In this document: one piece after another, positions 26,741-36,665 of the stretch
Layout: every line of letters begins with the position of its first letter
How positions within the stretch are numbered: the first letter of the stretch is position 1
Assembly: GCF_024628865.1 (NCBI RefSeq)
Contig: NZ_CP102384.1
Span: 1,437,001-1,501,000 of the forward strand
Reading direction: 5' to 3'
DNA: 64,000 nt
Origin: Sphingopyxis sp. DBS4
GTDB lineage: Bacteria; Pseudomonadota; Alphaproteobacteria; Sphingomonadales; Sphingomonadaceae
Notes under the pieces: model-generated
Told to the model about the DNA's origin: nothing
The model's database searches: none
The model's input: the letters and a program-made list of their open reading frames with translations, nothing else
Program-made: the position numbers and the translations under genes

Positions 26741-26766
26741 GTCGCTCCCGCGAGCGCGGGGGCGAC
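26741..26766. repeat. Single 11-bp hairpin after the DUF952 gene
   Basis: GTCGCTCCCGC pairs with GCGGGGGCGAC (one G-T wobble) around a GAGC loop. It starts 3 bases beyond the DUF952 stop. It looks like one half of a family A element. There is no T-run, so termination is uncertain. Confidence 0.5.
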
Positions 26767-26768
26767 GG

Positions 26769-27077
26769 TCAATCCCGCTTGCTGAGCCCCACCACCGCAT
26801 GCATCGGCAGCTCGCCATAGAGGTGCGGGAAGGGCGCACCCTCGCGCGCTTCTTCCCAGCGCACCGCGTCGCCGAATTGCGAAAGGTCGACCTCGGCGAT
26901 CATTAGGCAATTCTGGCCTGCGAAATGCTTCGCCAGCGTGGCTTCGAGCTGCTCGGCGGTCGACAGGTGGATATAGCCGTCGGCGATATCCACCGGCGCC
27001 CCGCGGAACACGCGCTCGCGTTCGAAATCGACCCATTGCTGGTGCGTCAGCACCTTGAAGGCCGTCGCGACGTTCAC
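26769..27077 (-). CDS. DUF952 family protein
   Basis: A 102-aa member of DUF952. It has 'FKVLTHQQWVDFERERVFRG', then 'DIADGYIHLSTAEQLEATLA' and 'FPHLYGELP', all family hallmarks; the conserved His in IHLST is intact. The fold resembles ADP-ribosyltransferases, but the activity is unknown. Its ATG overlaps the gyrA stop by 4 bases, so it is probably translated from the gyrA transcript. Confidence 0.88.
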   Translation of the reverse strand: MNVATAFKVLTHQQWVDFERERVFRGAPVDIADGYIHLSTAEQLEATLAKHFAGQNCLMIAEVDLSQFGDAVRWEEAREGAPFPHLYGELPMHAVVGLSKRD

Positions 27078-29806
27078 TCGGACGGGGCCTCGGTCGCGGG
27101 GGCCTCGGGAGCTTCCGTTTCGGCGGCGCCCTCGGTGTCGTCTTCGTCGCTGTCCTCGATCAGCGCGGCGGAGACGACATGCTCGCCGTCGGCGACGTCG
27201 AACAGGCGCACGCCCGCCGAGCCGCGGCCGATGACGCGCAACGAGTCGAGACCCATACGGATCAGCTTCGCCTGGTCGGTGACGAGCATCAGCTGATGCG
27301 CCTGCGTGGCGGGGAAGCTGGCCACCACCAAGCCGTTGCGCCTGATATTGTCGATGTTGGTGATCCCCTGGCCGCCGCGGCCGGTGCGGCGATATTCATA
27401 GGCCGACGACAGCTTGCCATAGCCGTTGGCGCAGACGGTCAGGATGAACTGCTCGCGGCCCGCCAGTTCGGCGAAGCGATCGGCGTCCATATCGGGCGCG
27501 CCTTCCTTTTCGGCCTTCCACGGGGCGAAGCGGAGATAATCCTCGCGCTCGTCCTGATCGCGCATGCCGCCGCGATGGAGGATCGACAGCGAGATCACCT
27601 CGTCGCCGGCCGCAAGGCGCATGCCGCGCACGCCGGTCGAGTTGCGGCTCTGGAATTCGCGGACATCATCGCCGGCAAAGCGGATCGCCTTGCCCTGCCG
27701 CGTCGCGAGCAGGACATCGTCGTTTTCGCCCAGCAGCGCGACGCCGATCAGCCGATCATCCTCGTCCTCGCCCTCGAATTTCATGGCGATCTTGCCGTTC
27801 GACGGAACGTTGGTGAAGGCGTCCATGCTGTTACGACGCACATTGCCCTTTGCGGTTGCAAACATGACGTGCAGCTTGCCCCATTCGCCCTCGTCCTCGG
27901 GCAGCGGTAGGACGGTGGAGATGGTCTCGCCCTGCGCGAGCGGCAGCAGGTTGATCATCGGGCGCCCGCGCGTCGCCGGGCCGCCTTCGGGCAGGCGCCA
28001 CACTTTCATGCGATAGACCTTGCCCGCGGTCGAGAAGAAGAGCACCGGCGTGTGGGTCGAGGTGACGAAGAGTTCGGTGACGACGTCCTCGTCCTTCGTC
28101 GCCATCCCGGCGCGGCCCTTGCCGCCGCGGCGCTGGGCGCGGAAGGTGTCGAGGGGGGTGCGCTTGATATAGCCGTCGAGGGTGACGGTGACGACCATCT
28201 CCTCGCGCTCGATCAGATCCTCGTCATCGATGCCGTCGGCGGCGGGGGCAACGAGCGTTTTGCGCGGCGTCGCAAATTCCTCGCGCACCGCGATCAGTTC
28301 CTCGCGCATCACCGCATAGAGTTTTTCGCGGTCGGCGAGGATCGAAAGCAGTTCCTCAATTTCGGTGGCCAACTCACCGAGTTCCTTGCCGATTTCGTCG
28401 CGGCCGAGCGCGGTCAGGCGATGGAGGCGGAGGTCGAGGATCGCCTTCACCTGAATTTCGGAGAGGCGGTAGGTGGCGCTTTCCTCCATCTCGCCCTCGA
28501 TCGCCTCGACGAGGCGGATATAGGGCGCAATTTCGCCGATCGGCCATTCGCGGGCGAGCAACGCTTCGCGCGCCGCGGCGGGCGAGGGCGAGCCGCGGAT
28601 GATGCGGACGACCTCGTCGAGGTTCGAGACCGCGACGACGAGACCGAGCAAGATGTGCGCGCGGTCCCGCGCCTTCGCGAGTTCGAACTTGCAGCGGCGG
28701 GTGATCACCTCCTCGCGGAAGGCGATGAAGGAGGTCAAAATCTCCTTGAGGCCGAGCATTTCGGGGCGGCCGCCACGGATCGCGAGCATGTTCGCGGGGA
28801 AGCTCGACTGCGCGGGGGTGTGGCGCCAGAGCTGGTTGAGCACGACCTCGGCGGTCGCGTCGCGCTTCAGCTCGATGACGACGCGAACGCCCTCGCGGTT
28901 CGATTCGTCGCGGATGTCGGCAACGCCCTCGATGCGCTTGTCGCGCGCGGCCTCGGCGATCTTCTCGACCAGCCCCGATTTGCCGATCTGAAAGGGGATC
29001 GAGGTCAGGACGATCGACTGGCGGTCATTGCGTCCTTCCTCGATCACATGCGTCGAGCGCATCATGATCGAGCCGCGGCCGGTCAGATAGGCGTTACGCG
29101 CGCCGCCCTGACCCAGCATCATCGCGCCGGTCGGGAAGTCCGGACCGGGAACGATCGCCATCAGATCTTCGAGGCTTATCAATGGGTTGTCGATCGTTGC
29201 TAGTGTCGCGTCGATGACTTCGCCAAGGTTGTGAGGCGGAATATTGGTCGCCATGCCGACCGCGATGCCGCCCGCGCCGTTGACGAGCAGGTTCGGGAAG
29301 CGTGCCGGGAGCACCGTCGGCTCTTCGCGGCTCGCGTCATAGTTGGGCTGGAAGTCGACCGTGTCCTTGTCGAGGTCGTTCAGCAGCACCATCGCGGTCT
29401 TGGCGAGGCGCGCTTCGGTATAGCGCATCGACGCCGGCGGATCGGGGTCCATCGAGCCGAAATTGCCCTGACCGTCGATCAGCGGGACGCGGAGCGACCA
29501 GTCCTGCGTCATGCGCGCGAGCGCGTCATAGATCGCGCTGTCGCCGTGCGGGTGGTAATTACCCATCACGTCGCCGACGATCTTCGCCGATTTCTTGTAC
29601 GGACGGCCGGGGACGAAGCCGCCTTCCTGCGCCGCATAGAGGATGCGGCGGTGGACGGGCTTCAGGCCGTCGCGCACGTCGGGGAGCGCGCGGCTGACGA
29701 TCACGCTCATCGCATAATCGAGGTAACTGGTCTTCATTTCGTCGACGATGTTGATCGGCGAAACGCCGTCGGGCGACGGCGGCAAATGCGGATTTTCTTC
29801 GGTCAA
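27074..29806 (-). CDS. gyrA: DNA gyrase subunit A
   Basis: GyrA, 910 aa, the cleavage/religation subunit of gyrase. The catalytic tyrosine is Tyr129 ('[10 protein letters not shown]'). The quinolone-resistance region reads '[10 protein letters not shown]', so Ser90 and Asp94 (E. coli 83 and 87) are the susceptible types. The C-terminal beta-pinwheel carries the GyrA box 'QRRGGKG', needed for DNA wrapping. The frame starts at TTG (29804-29806) with AAGG upstream; no ATG or GTG is available in frame nearby. A downstream DUF952 gene is coupled to it. Confidence 0.97.
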   Translation of the reverse strand: MTEENPHLPPSPDGVSPINIVDEMKTSYLDYAMSVIVSRALPDVRDGLKPVHRRILYAAQEGGFVPGRPYKKSAKIVGDVMGNYHPHGDSAIYDALARMTQDWSLRVPLIDGQGNFGSMDPDPPASMRYTEARLAKTAMVLLNDLDKDTVDFQPNYDASREEPTVLPARFPNLLVNGAGGIAVGMATNIPPHNLGEVIDATLATIDNPLISLEDLMAIVPGPDFPTGAMMLGQGGARNAYLTGRGSIMMRSTHVIEEGRNDRQSIVLTSIPFQIGKSGLVEKIAEAARDKRIEGVADIRDESNREGVRVVIELKRDATAEVVLNQLWRHTPAQSSFPANMLAIRGGRPEMLGLKEILTSFIAFREEVITRRCKFELAKARDRAHILLGLVVAVSNLDEVVRIIRGSPSPAAAREALLAREWPIGEIAPYIRLVEAIEGEMEESATYRLSEIQVKAILDLRLHRLTALGRDEIGKELGELATEIEELLSILADREKLYAVMREELIAVREEFATPRKTLVAPAADGIDDEDLIEREEMVVTVTLDGYIKRTPLDTFRAQRRGGKGRAGMATKDEDVVTELFVTSTHTPVLFFSTAGKVYRMKVWRLPEGGPATRGRPMINLLPLAQGETISTVLPLPEDEGEWGKLHVMFATAKGNVRRNSMDAFTNVPSNGKIAMKFEGEDEDDRLIGVALLGENDDVLLATRQGKAIRFAGDDVREFQSRNSTGVRGMRLAAGDEVISLSILHRGGMRDQDEREDYLRFAPWKAEKEGAPDMDADRFAELAGREQFILTVCANGYGKLSSAYEYRRTGRGGQGITNIDNIRRNGLVVASFPATQAHQLMLVTDQAKLIRMGLDSLRVIGRGSAGVRLFDVADGEHVVSAALIEDSDEDDTEGAAETEAPEAPATEAPSE

Positions 29807-29974
29807 AGCCCGGCCTTTTTTCTGCTTATCGGGAGATGGATTTTGCCTAGCCCATGGGGGCAGCGAATGCCAGCGATTCGGTCGGTTTTCGGCAGATTTT
29901 TTGCACCTGTGAGGGCATCGGAATCGCGCGGCGTTCGGCGTATCGGGGTGACGTCATGATGCGCGACAAGCGGC

Positions 29975-31255
29975 TTGCCAATCCTTCGCGCGCCCCTAAA
30001 GCTGGCGCGCGATGACCAACTGCCAGCCTGGGGGGCGCCGGTGGCCCTGATCGCGCTCGTCGGCGCGAGCGAAATGCTGCCCGACGGGTCGCTGCGCGCG
30101 CTCGTCACCGTGGCGGGCGAGACGCTGATCGAGCGGCAGGCGGCGCGGCTCGCCGATGTCGGGGTGACGCATATCGCGGTCGCGGTCGCGGCGGTGCCGG
30201 CGGAGCTGCTCGGCGTTTGCGACCGCATCCGGCGCCGCGGCCTGAAGGTGACGCCGGTGCGTGCCGCCGCCGATCTGGTCGCGCTGGTCGAGAGCGATGA
30301 CCGCATCCTTCTCGTCGCCGATGGCCTGCGCGCCGGGGGCACCCATTATGCGGCGATCGCCAAGCCTGGGTCGCCCGCGATCCTCGTCACCGGCGACACG
30401 GTGCTGACGCAGGCGTTCGAGCGGATCGACGCGACGCGGCGCTGGGGCGGGCTGGCGTCGATCTCGCAGCCGATGGCGGCCGAACTCGCGGCGATGCCCG
30501 GCGAATGGGACATGATGCTGACCTTGCTCCGGATGGCGGTGCAGGCGGGCGCGCGGCGGCTCTATTGCGAGCCGGCGCTGTTCGAGCAGGGCGAGATTGC
30601 GATCGTCACCGACCGTCCGACCGCCGCGCTGATCGAACAGTCGAGCCTGCAGCAGGTCGAATATGGCGGCATGGGGCTTGGCCGCTCGGCGATCATGATG
30701 CCGCTGGTGCGATTGGTCGGCCCCTTGCTTGTGCGTTCTGCAAAGACTGCACGCTATCTTCCTTATGCTACAGGAATTTTATGGGTCGGCGTCGCGTTGC
30801 TCGCGGCGAGCGGACTGGCGGCCGCAGGAGCGATCGTCGCGGTGCTCGGCGGGCTGGGGCTCGCCGCGATGCGTTTCCTTTCGGCTTTTCGCGCCGAAAG
30901 CGCGGCGCAGGACCGGGTACGGCATGTCATCCGCGTCTTCGGCTGGCTGCTGCTGGGGCTCTTTCCCTGGCTGCTGTCGCTGGGCGGGGCCGACCATCTG
31001 ATGCCGCGCTTTTCGGAGGCGGCGCTTGCGCCCTGCCTTGCGGCGACGATCCTGCTCGCGCGCTGGCTGTACGAGGATGTGGGCGAGACGCGCCGTTTTC
31101 ACTGGCTGCTTCCTGACGCCGACCAGGCGTGGATGATGCTCGTGCCGGCCCTGCTGTTCGATTTCGCGACGCTGATGTTCGCGGTGCTGCCGCTGCTGGC
31201 ATTGTTCCAGATCATGATCTGGCTCCGCCTCGCGCGGCGGCCGGATTCACTCTAA
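29975..31255 (+). CDS. Hypothetical membrane protein with nucleotidyltransferase-like N domain
   Basis: A 426-aa protein. Residues about 22-230 look like a GT-A/nucleotidyltransferase fold: 'ALVTVAGETLIERQAARLAD' resembles the start of sugar-phosphate nucleotidyltransferases, and 'ILVTGDTVLTQAF' the middle, but the G-x-G-T/S-R loop is replaced ('VGASEMLPDGS'), so catalysis is doubtful. The C-terminal half has about five membrane helices and no CDP-alcohol phosphotransferase motif. The start is uncertain: TTG at 29975, or GTG at 30041. It is the first of a three-gene run to the kinase-like gene at 32203. Confidence 0.6.
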   Translation: MPILRAPLKLARDDQLPAWGAPVALIALVGASEMLPDGSLRALVTVAGETLIERQAARLADVGVTHIAVAVAAVPAELLGVCDRIRRRGLKVTPVRAAADLVALVESDDRILLVADGLRAGGTHYAAIAKPGSPAILVTGDTVLTQAFERIDATRRWGGLASISQPMAAELAAMPGEWDMMLTLLRMAVQAGARRLYCEPALFEQGEIAIVTDRPTAALIEQSSLQQVEYGGMGLGRSAIMMPLVRLVGPLLVRSAKTARYLPYATGILWVGVALLAASGLAAAGAIVAVLGGLGLAAMRFLSAFRAESAAQDRVRHVIRVFGWLLLGLFPWLLSLGGADHLMPRFSEAALAPCLAATILLARWLYEDVGETRRFHWLLPDADQAWMMLVPALLFDFATLMFAVLPLLALFQIMIWLRLARRPDSL

Positions 31256-31273
31256 AACAAAGCGCTGCAAGGT

Positions 31274-31288
31274 TTAACGCCTATTAAC
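31274..31288 (+). promoter_or_regulatory. TTAAC direct repeat upstream of the kinase operon
   Basis: TTAAC at 31274-31278 and again at 31284-31288 gives TTAA-N6-TTAA, one base shorter than the canonical CtrA spacing. It is 24 bases before the ATG of the 297-aa gene. A regulatory role is inferred from rarity and position. Confidence 0.35.
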
Positions 31289-31312
31289 GATAGGCTGCTA
31301 TCGCGGGCGTGC

Positions 31313-32206
31313 ATGGCCGAATCCCTTTCCCCGCCCGGCATCGAATTGCCGTCGCCGATGCTGTCGGCGCGCCTGCGCGAACTCGCCGGTTTCCTGGCGG
31401 CGCCGATGGCCGGGCGGCTGACCGAGGAGCAGCGCGCGCTGTCGCTGGGCATCGCGCGGCGGCTGGTTGCCGATGCGGCGCAGATGCCGGGAGACGCGAT
31501 CGATGTCGCGATGCTGTGGCACGACTGGCTCGAGGGCGGATTGCCGACCGCGGCGCGGCTGGCAACGGCCTGCTATGCCCGCGCCGAGGAGCATCGCTGG
31601 CGCGAGCATTCGGCGATACGGGCAATCGCGCCCGCGACTGACGAGACCGACGAAGCCGCCGCGGCGACGACCGCACCCGAAGTGGCGCCCGAGGTCGACC
31701 GCGCCTATCTGGCGCTTCAGATCGCCGACCGGCGGCGCTTCGACGCGCGCGGCCATCCACGCATCGCGCCGGCCGATACCGACCCCGACCTGCTCCGCGC
31801 GCTGCTTGGCGACATTGCGGCGTGGCGCGTGCTCCAGCCGGGCAAGGACGGCGCGTCGGCGTTCGACCCCGATGATTTCGTGCAGCGCGCGCTCGACCGG
31901 CATTCACCGGCTGCGGGGATCGACCGCGCGGCGCGGGCCTATCATGCGTCGCTGGCGACCGCTGCGGATGTCGCGGCGGCAGCGGTGACGGCGATCGCGG
32001 GGCACGACTGGCCCGCGTTGATCGCACTGGCGGCCTGCGAACATCGCCGGCCCTATGCCGATATGGCGTTTGAGCTGCTCAGCGCGGCACCGGCGGCGTT
32101 GCCGACCCTGCTCGCCCCGCTGCGGCTCGACCGGGCCGCGCTCGCGCCGCTCGAGGCGTCGCTTGCCGCGCTTCCGTCGCGCGCCGGGGGAGAGGCGGGC
32201 CAATGA
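31313..32206 (+). CDS. Hypothetical protein upstream of the kinase-like gene
   Basis: A 297-aa, Ala-rich, mostly helical protein without signal peptide or membrane helix. Segments such as 'LSARLRELAGFLAAPMAGRL' and 'AAVTAIAGHDWPALIALAA' suggest a helical repeat fold, loosely like DUF2336-type alphaproteobacterial proteins, but I cannot assign a family. Its stop overlaps the kinase-like gene by 4 bases, so the two products are probably made together and may interact. Confidence 0.7.
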   Translation: MAESLSPPGIELPSPMLSARLRELAGFLAAPMAGRLTEEQRALSLGIARRLVADAAQMPGDAIDVAMLWHDWLEGGLPTAARLATACYARAEEHRWREHSAIRAIAPATDETDEAAAATTAPEVAPEVDRAYLALQIADRRRFDARGHPRIAPADTDPDLLRALLGDIAAWRVLQPGKDGASAFDPDDFVQRALDRHSPAAGIDRAARAYHASLATAADVAAAAVTAIAGHDWPALIALAACEHRRPYADMAFELLSAAPAALPTLLAPLRLDRAALAPLEASLAALPSRAGGEAGQ

Positions 32207-33582
32207 GCGAGCGCATCATCCGTGGGCGGATCGACCGCGCCGGTGCGCTGATCAGCGCCGATGCGCCGCTTTTGCGGCTCCAGCAACGCGCGGGCGCCGG
32301 GATCGGCAAGCCGCTCGCGCTGCCGCACCTCGCGCGGCTCGTCGCGCTGGCACAGCGGCTGCAGCGCGACCTTTCGCGGCCGCTTTATGCCGCCGACGAT
32401 CATAGCGACATTCATGCGCTCGTCCGCGTCCTGCCCGACGGCGACGGCGCCAGTCTGGAAATCAGTGACTGGCGCGCCGGCGCAATGACGATGCCGCAAG
32501 CGGCGACCGCCGATGCGGTCCCGCCGCTGCACGGATGGACGTGGGAATGCGACCAGCAACTGCGGATGATCGCCCTGCAGGGCGGGGCCGATGCGCCGCT
32601 TGTTCCCGTGGATTGGGAGGGCCGGTCGCTGTCCGAGCTGTTCGAGTTGCAGCCCGACGAGCAGGGGCGGTTTCCGGTGCTGCGCGCGCTCGCGAGCCAA
32701 TCGCGTTTCGAGGGACAGCGCGTCCGCGCCGACGGTTCGGCGGGGCGGGTCGCGATGACGCTCGCCGCCGCCCCGATTTTCGATGCGACCGGGCGTTTTA
32801 CCGGCTTTCGCGGCGAGGCCGATGTCGAGCGCGAGGGCGCGGCGAGCACGAGCAGCGCCACCGCGACACTTGCCGACCCGGCCTTCGGGTCGCTGCCGCT
32901 GTCGGACCCGCAATTCGGGCGGCGGATCGACGGCGCGCTGCGTGGGCCATTGAGCCGCATCATCGCCACCGCCGAGACGATCCACGGCCAGTTCGACGGG
33001 CCGATCCGCGCCGATTATGCGCGCTATGCCGGTGACATCGCGCACGCCGGACGCCATCTCCTCGGGCTGGTCGACGATCTCGCCGATTTGCAGAATATCG
33101 AGCGACCCGGCTTCAAGGCGGCGGCCGACGAGATCGACCTTGGCGACCTGGCGCGCCGCGCGGTCGGACTTCTCGGCATGAAGGCCGAGGAAAAGCGCAT
33201 TCGCATCGACGCGCCGAAGGTCGACGACAAGATGCCCGCAACGGGCGAGTTTCGCCGCGTCTTGCAGGTGCTGCTCAACCTGCTCGGCAATGCGATCCGC
33301 TATTCGCCCGAAAACTCGCAAATCTGGATTCGCGTCGACCGCGAGGGCGACCGCGCGATGGTCACCGTCGCCGACCAGGGACAGGGGATTTCGGGCGAGC
33401 AGCAGGCGGTGGTGTTCGAGAAGTTCGAACGGCTCGGTCGTACCGACAGCGGGGGATCGGGCCTCGGCCTCTATATCGCCCGCCGGCTGGCGCGCGCGAT
33501 GGACGGCGACCTGACGGTCGAAAGCGCGCCGGGGCAGGGGGCGCGGTTCACGCTGAGCCTGCCGGCGCGGGATGTGGGGTAG
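32203..33582 (+). CDS. Sensor-kinase-like protein lacking the usual phosphoacceptor His
   Basis: A 459-aa cytoplasmic protein. A PAS-like region (about residues 110-210, 'GWTWECDQQLRMIALQGG') is followed by a HisKA-like helical pair and a full HATPase domain: N box Asn363 ('NLLGNAIRY'), G1 Asp391 ('DQGQGI') and G2 'GSGLGLYIARRL'. In the HisKA motif the usual S-H-E-L-R-x-P-L is D243-G-A-L-R-G-P-L250, so Gly244 replaces the phosphorylated His. It may be a pseudokinase, comparable in idea to DivL, or use another residue. No response regulator is adjacent. Confidence 0.85.
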   Translation: MSERIIRGRIDRAGALISADAPLLRLQQRAGAGIGKPLALPHLARLVALAQRLQRDLSRPLYAADDHSDIHALVRVLPDGDGASLEISDWRAGAMTMPQAATADAVPPLHGWTWECDQQLRMIALQGGADAPLVPVDWEGRSLSELFELQPDEQGRFPVLRALASQSRFEGQRVRADGSAGRVAMTLAAAPIFDATGRFTGFRGEADVEREGAASTSSATATLADPAFGSLPLSDPQFGRRIDGALRGPLSRIIATAETIHGQFDGPIRADYARYAGDIAHAGRHLLGLVDDLADLQNIERPGFKAAADEIDLGDLARRAVGLLGMKAEEKRIRIDAPKVDDKMPATGEFRRVLQVLLNLLGNAIRYSPENSQIWIRVDREGDRAMVTVADQGQGISGEQQAVVFEKFERLGRTDSGGSGLGLYIARRLARAMDGDLTVESAPGQGARFTLSLPARDVG

Positions 33583-33606
33583 CGGACAGGTTTGGGGTGA
33601 GGAACT

Positions 33607-33726
33607 GCCCCTGCCCACCTTCGTCATTCCCGCGAAAGCGGGAACCCAGTGTGGGGTCAGCCGACGCACGCTCTGGGTCCCCGCTTTCGCGGGGATGACA
33701 AAGTTAGGAGAGGGCCGGGCGTCCGC
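33607..33726. repeat. Family A element, copy 1 of an inverted pair
   Basis: The core 33623-33699 has arms GTCATTCCCGCGAAAGCGGG and CCCCGCTTTCGCGGGGATGAC-type ends. The reverse complement of 41283-41359 matches it at 75 of 77 positions, counted by eye. Similarity extends through both flanks to about 120 bases. It lies between the kinase-like gene and gltA. Confidence 0.9.
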
Positions 33727-33750
33727 AATCGATCGCAACCAGCCTTACGC

Positions 33751-33779
33751 AAAAAAGGGGCCGTGGAACGGCCCCTTTT
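33751..33779 (-). terminator. gltA terminator
   Basis: On the minus strand AAAAGGGGCCG pairs with CGGCCCCTTTT around a TTCCA loop and ends in six T (33756-33751). It starts 26 bases after the gltA stop. This is a classic Rho-independent terminator; the A-tract makes it possibly bidirectional, also ending the kinase operon. Confidence 0.9.
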
Positions 33780-33804
33780 CCTGTTTTCGATTTCTCGCGA
33801 GTGC

Positions 33805-35088
33805 TTACCGCTTGTCGACGGGCACGAACGGGCGCTGCGTCGGGCCGGTGTAGAGCTGGCGCGGACGGCCGATCTTTTGCGCGGGATCCGAAATCATTTC
33901 GTTCCATTGGGCGACCCAACCGACGGTGCGGGCAAGCGCGAAGAGCGCCGTGAACATCGTCGTCGGGAAGCCGATCGCCGAGAGGATCACCCCCGAGTAG
34001 AAATCGACGTTCGGGAACAGCTTCTTCTCGATGAAATAGGGGTCGTTCAGCGCCATTTCCTCGAGCTGCAGCGCAACTTCGAACACCGGGTCGTTGACCT
34101 TGAGCGCGTCGAACACCTCGCGCACCGTCTTCTGCATCACCGTCGCGCGCGGGTCGTAATTCTTGTAGACGCGGTGGCCGAAGCCCATCAGGCGGAACGG
34201 ATCGTCCTTGTCCTTGGCGCGGGCGATATATTCGGGAATCCGCTCCGGACGGCCGATTTCGCGCAGCATGTTGAGCGCGGCTTCGTTCGCGCCGCCGTGC
34301 GCGGGGCCCCAGAGGCAGGCGATGCCCGCCGCGATGCACGCGAAGGGATTGGCACCCGACGAGCCCGCGAGGCGGACGGTCGAGGTCGAGGCATTCTGCT
34401 CGTGATCGGCGTGGAGGATGAAGATGCGGTCGAGCGCGCGGACCACCGCCGGATCGACCTCATATTCCTCGGCGGGAACGCCGAAGGTCATGCGCAGGAA
34501 ATTATGCGTGTAGCCGAGGTCGTTGCGCGGATAGACGAACGGCTGGCCGACCGAATATTTATACGCCATCGCCGCGATCGTCGGCATCTTCGCGATCAGC
34601 CGATGGCTGGCGATCATGCGCTGATGCGGATCGTGGATCTCGGTCGAATCATGGTAGAAGGCGCTGAGCGCGCCGACGACGCCGCACATGATCGCCATCG
34701 GATGCGCGTCGCGGCGGAAGCCGCGATAGAAGGTCGCGAGCTGTTCGTGCAGCATCGTGTGGCGGGTGATGGTGTTGTCGAAATCCGCAAGTTCCTGCGC
34801 GTTCGGCAATTCGCCGTTGAGCAGCAGGTAGCAGGTTTCCATGAAGGTCGAATGTTCGGCGAGGTCGCCGATCGCATAGCCACGGTGCAGCAGCACGCCT
34901 TCGTCGCCGTCGATATAGGTGATCGCCGATTCACAACTCGCGGTCGAGGTGAAGCCGGGATCGTAGGTGAAGGCGCCGGTCTGGGCGTAGAATTTGCGGA
35001 TATCGACGACATCGGGGCCGACCGTGCCCTTGAGCACCGGATTTTCGACGGTGGTGTCGCCCAGGGTGATTTTTGCGATATCGGTCAT
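33805..35088 (-). CDS. gltA: Citrate synthase (type II, hexameric)
   Basis: Citrate synthase of 427 aa, condensing oxaloacetate and acetyl-CoA. The active-site residues are visible: the first His in 'GPAHGGAN', His305 ('[14 protein letters not shown]') and Asp362 ('VDFYSGVI'), the same numbering as the E. coli enzyme. The N-terminal domain ('[20 protein letters not shown]') is that of the NADH-regulated Gram-negative type. GGGGAAAG precedes the ATG. It lies 39 bases after gltX on the same strand and has its own strong terminator. Confidence 0.97.
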   Translation of the reverse strand: MTDIAKITLGDTTVENPVLKGTVGPDVVDIRKFYAQTGAFTYDPGFTSTASCESAITYIDGDEGVLLHRGYAIGDLAEHSTFMETCYLLLNGELPNAQELADFDNTITRHTMLHEQLATFYRGFRRDAHPMAIMCGVVGALSAFYHDSTEIHDPHQRMIASHRLIAKMPTIAAMAYKYSVGQPFVYPRNDLGYTHNFLRMTFGVPAEEYEVDPAVVRALDRIFILHADHEQNASTSTVRLAGSSGANPFACIAAGIACLWGPAHGGANEAALNMLREIGRPERIPEYIARAKDKDDPFRLMGFGHRVYKNYDPRATVMQKTVREVFDALKVNDPVFEVALQLEEMALNDPYFIEKKLFPNVDFYSGVILSAIGFPTTMFTALFALARTVGWVAQWNEMISDPAQKIGRPRQLYTGPTQRPFVPVDKR

Positions 35089-35127
35089 TTTCTTTCCCCT
35101 GAAGGTTTAGGGCGGGAGACGTTGCGG

Positions 35128-36594
35128 CTACGCCCCTGCCGGATAATATTGCGCTGCGTCAAGTCGCGCCAGGCTCGCATCGCGGCCGAGCAGCAGCAAC
35201 ACGTCGAAAATTCCCGGAGATACCGTGCGTCCGGTCAGCGCGGCGCGCAGCGGCTGCGCGAGTTTGCCGAGCCCGATTCCCGCCGACTCGCTCGTCTCGC
35301 GAACCGCGGCCTCGATATCCTCCGCATTCCAGTCGTTCAGCCCGCGCAGCTTGTCGGTGACGCCGGCGAGCACTCCCTCCGGCGCGTCCCTTAGCACCTG
35401 CGCGGCCTTTTCGTCCACCGCGAGCGGCAGCGCCTCGAAAAGGAAGGTCGCACCTTCGGCGATCTCGTCCAGCGTCTTGGCGCGGGGTTTCAGCGACTCC
35501 ATCGCGCGCACCAGCAGATCGCGTTCGGCATCGCCCAGCGCGCGGCCGACGCACTTTTCGACGCGCGGGGCGACGAGATTGGCGAGGCGGGCGTCATCGG
35601 CTTCGCGAATGTAATGGCCGTTGAGATTTTCGAGCTTCTTGAAATCGAAGCGCGAGGGCGAGCGGCCGACATGATCGAGGTCGAACCATTCGACCGCCTG
35701 CTCGCGACTGATGATCTCTGCATCGCCGTGCCCCCAGCCGAGGCGGAGGAGATAATTATTCACCGCTTCGGGCAGATAGCCCATCTCGTCGCGATAGGCA
35801 TCGACGCCGAGCGCGCCGTGGCGCTTCGACAGCTTCGCGCCATCGGCGCCGTGGATCAGCGGGACATGCGCATAGACGGGCTCGCGCCATTCCATCGCGC
35901 GGATCAGCGCAAGTTGCCGGAAGGCGTTGTTGAGATGGTCGTCGCCGCGGATGACGTGGGTGATCCCCATGTCATTGTCGTCGACGACGACGCTGAGCAT
36001 ATAGGTCGGCGTGCCGTCGCTGCGCAGCAGGATGAAATCGTCGAGTTCGGCATTCTGGACGGTAACGTCGCCCTGCACGCGGTCGCGGATCGTGACTTCG
36101 CCGTCCTGCGGCGCGCGCAGGCGGATGACGTGCGGGGCCGCGGGGTCGCCGTCGTTGCGGTCGCGCCACGGGCTGCGGACGCGGAAGGGGACGCGCTTTT
36201 CCTGCGCTTCGGCGCGCATCGCCGCAAGTTCGTCCTGCGTCAGGTAGCAGCGATAGGCCTGCCCTCTGGCGAGCAGGTCGTGCGCGACCTCGGCGTGGCG
36301 CGGTGCGCGCGCGAACTGGAAGACGGCATCGCCGTCCCAATCGAGATCGAGCCATTTCATCCCGTCGAGAATCGCGTCGATTGCGGCGTCGGTCGAGCGC
36401 GCGCGATCGGTATCCTCGATGCGAAGCAGGAACTTGCCGCCATGGTGGCGCGCGAACAGCCAGTTGAACAGCGCGGTGCGCGCGCCGCCGATGTGCAGAT
36501 ATCCGGTCGGGGAGGGGGCGAAGCGCGTCACCACGTCGGCGCCCGTTGCCTCGGGGGTCGCTTCTGCCAGATTGGTCGGGTTTTCGGTTGCCAC
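35128..36594 (-). CDS. gltX: Glutamyl-tRNA synthetase
   Basis: GluRS of 488 aa, class I. HIGH-type motif '[16 protein letters not shown]', KMSKS-type motif 'KLSKRHGAL' and a C-terminal anticodon-binding bundle are present. Near the N terminus, '[13 protein letters not shown]' is the family block. I prefer the GTG at 36594 ('[11 protein letters not shown]'), since AAAGAGG lies 5 bases upstream; a GTG at 36609 would add five residues. It is divergent from comEC, with 71 bases between the starts. Confidence 0.95.
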   Translation of the reverse strand: MATENPTNLAEATPEATGADVVTRFAPSPTGYLHIGGARTALFNWLFARHHGGKFLLRIEDTDRARSTDAAIDAILDGMKWLDLDWDGDAVFQFARAPRHAEVAHDLLARGQAYRCYLTQDELAAMRAEAQEKRVPFRVRSPWRDRNDGDPAAPHVIRLRAPQDGEVTIRDRVQGDVTVQNAELDDFILLRSDGTPTYMLSVVVDDNDMGITHVIRGDDHLNNAFRQLALIRAMEWREPVYAHVPLIHGADGAKLSKRHGALGVDAYRDEMGYLPEAVNNYLLRLGWGHGDAEIISREQAVEWFDLDHVGRSPSRFDFKKLENLNGHYIREADDARLANLVAPRVEKCVGRALGDAERDLLVRAMESLKPRAKTLDEIAEGATFLFEALPLAVDEKAAQVLRDAPEGVLAGVTDKLRGLNDWNAEDIEAAVRETSESAGIGLGKLAQPLRAALTGRTVSPGIFDVLLLLGRDASLARLDAAQYYPAGA

Positions 36595-36665
36595 TGCGGC
36601 CTCTTTCACTCAATTTGCCGTTCCGGTCAGGGGGATCGGGACGGAGGATCGGGGCAGCCCCTAGC

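Noticed and set aside
25786..26820. 344-aa plus-strand open frame opposite the TauD-like gene
   Set aside because: The minus strand has an intact HxD...H...R dioxygenase with family blocks; the plus-strand product has no domain.
33649..35394. Plus-strand 581-aa open frame opposite gltA
   Set aside because: It begins inside a repeat element with the peptide '[13 protein letters not shown]' and then runs antisense to citrate synthase, which has all its catalytic residues.
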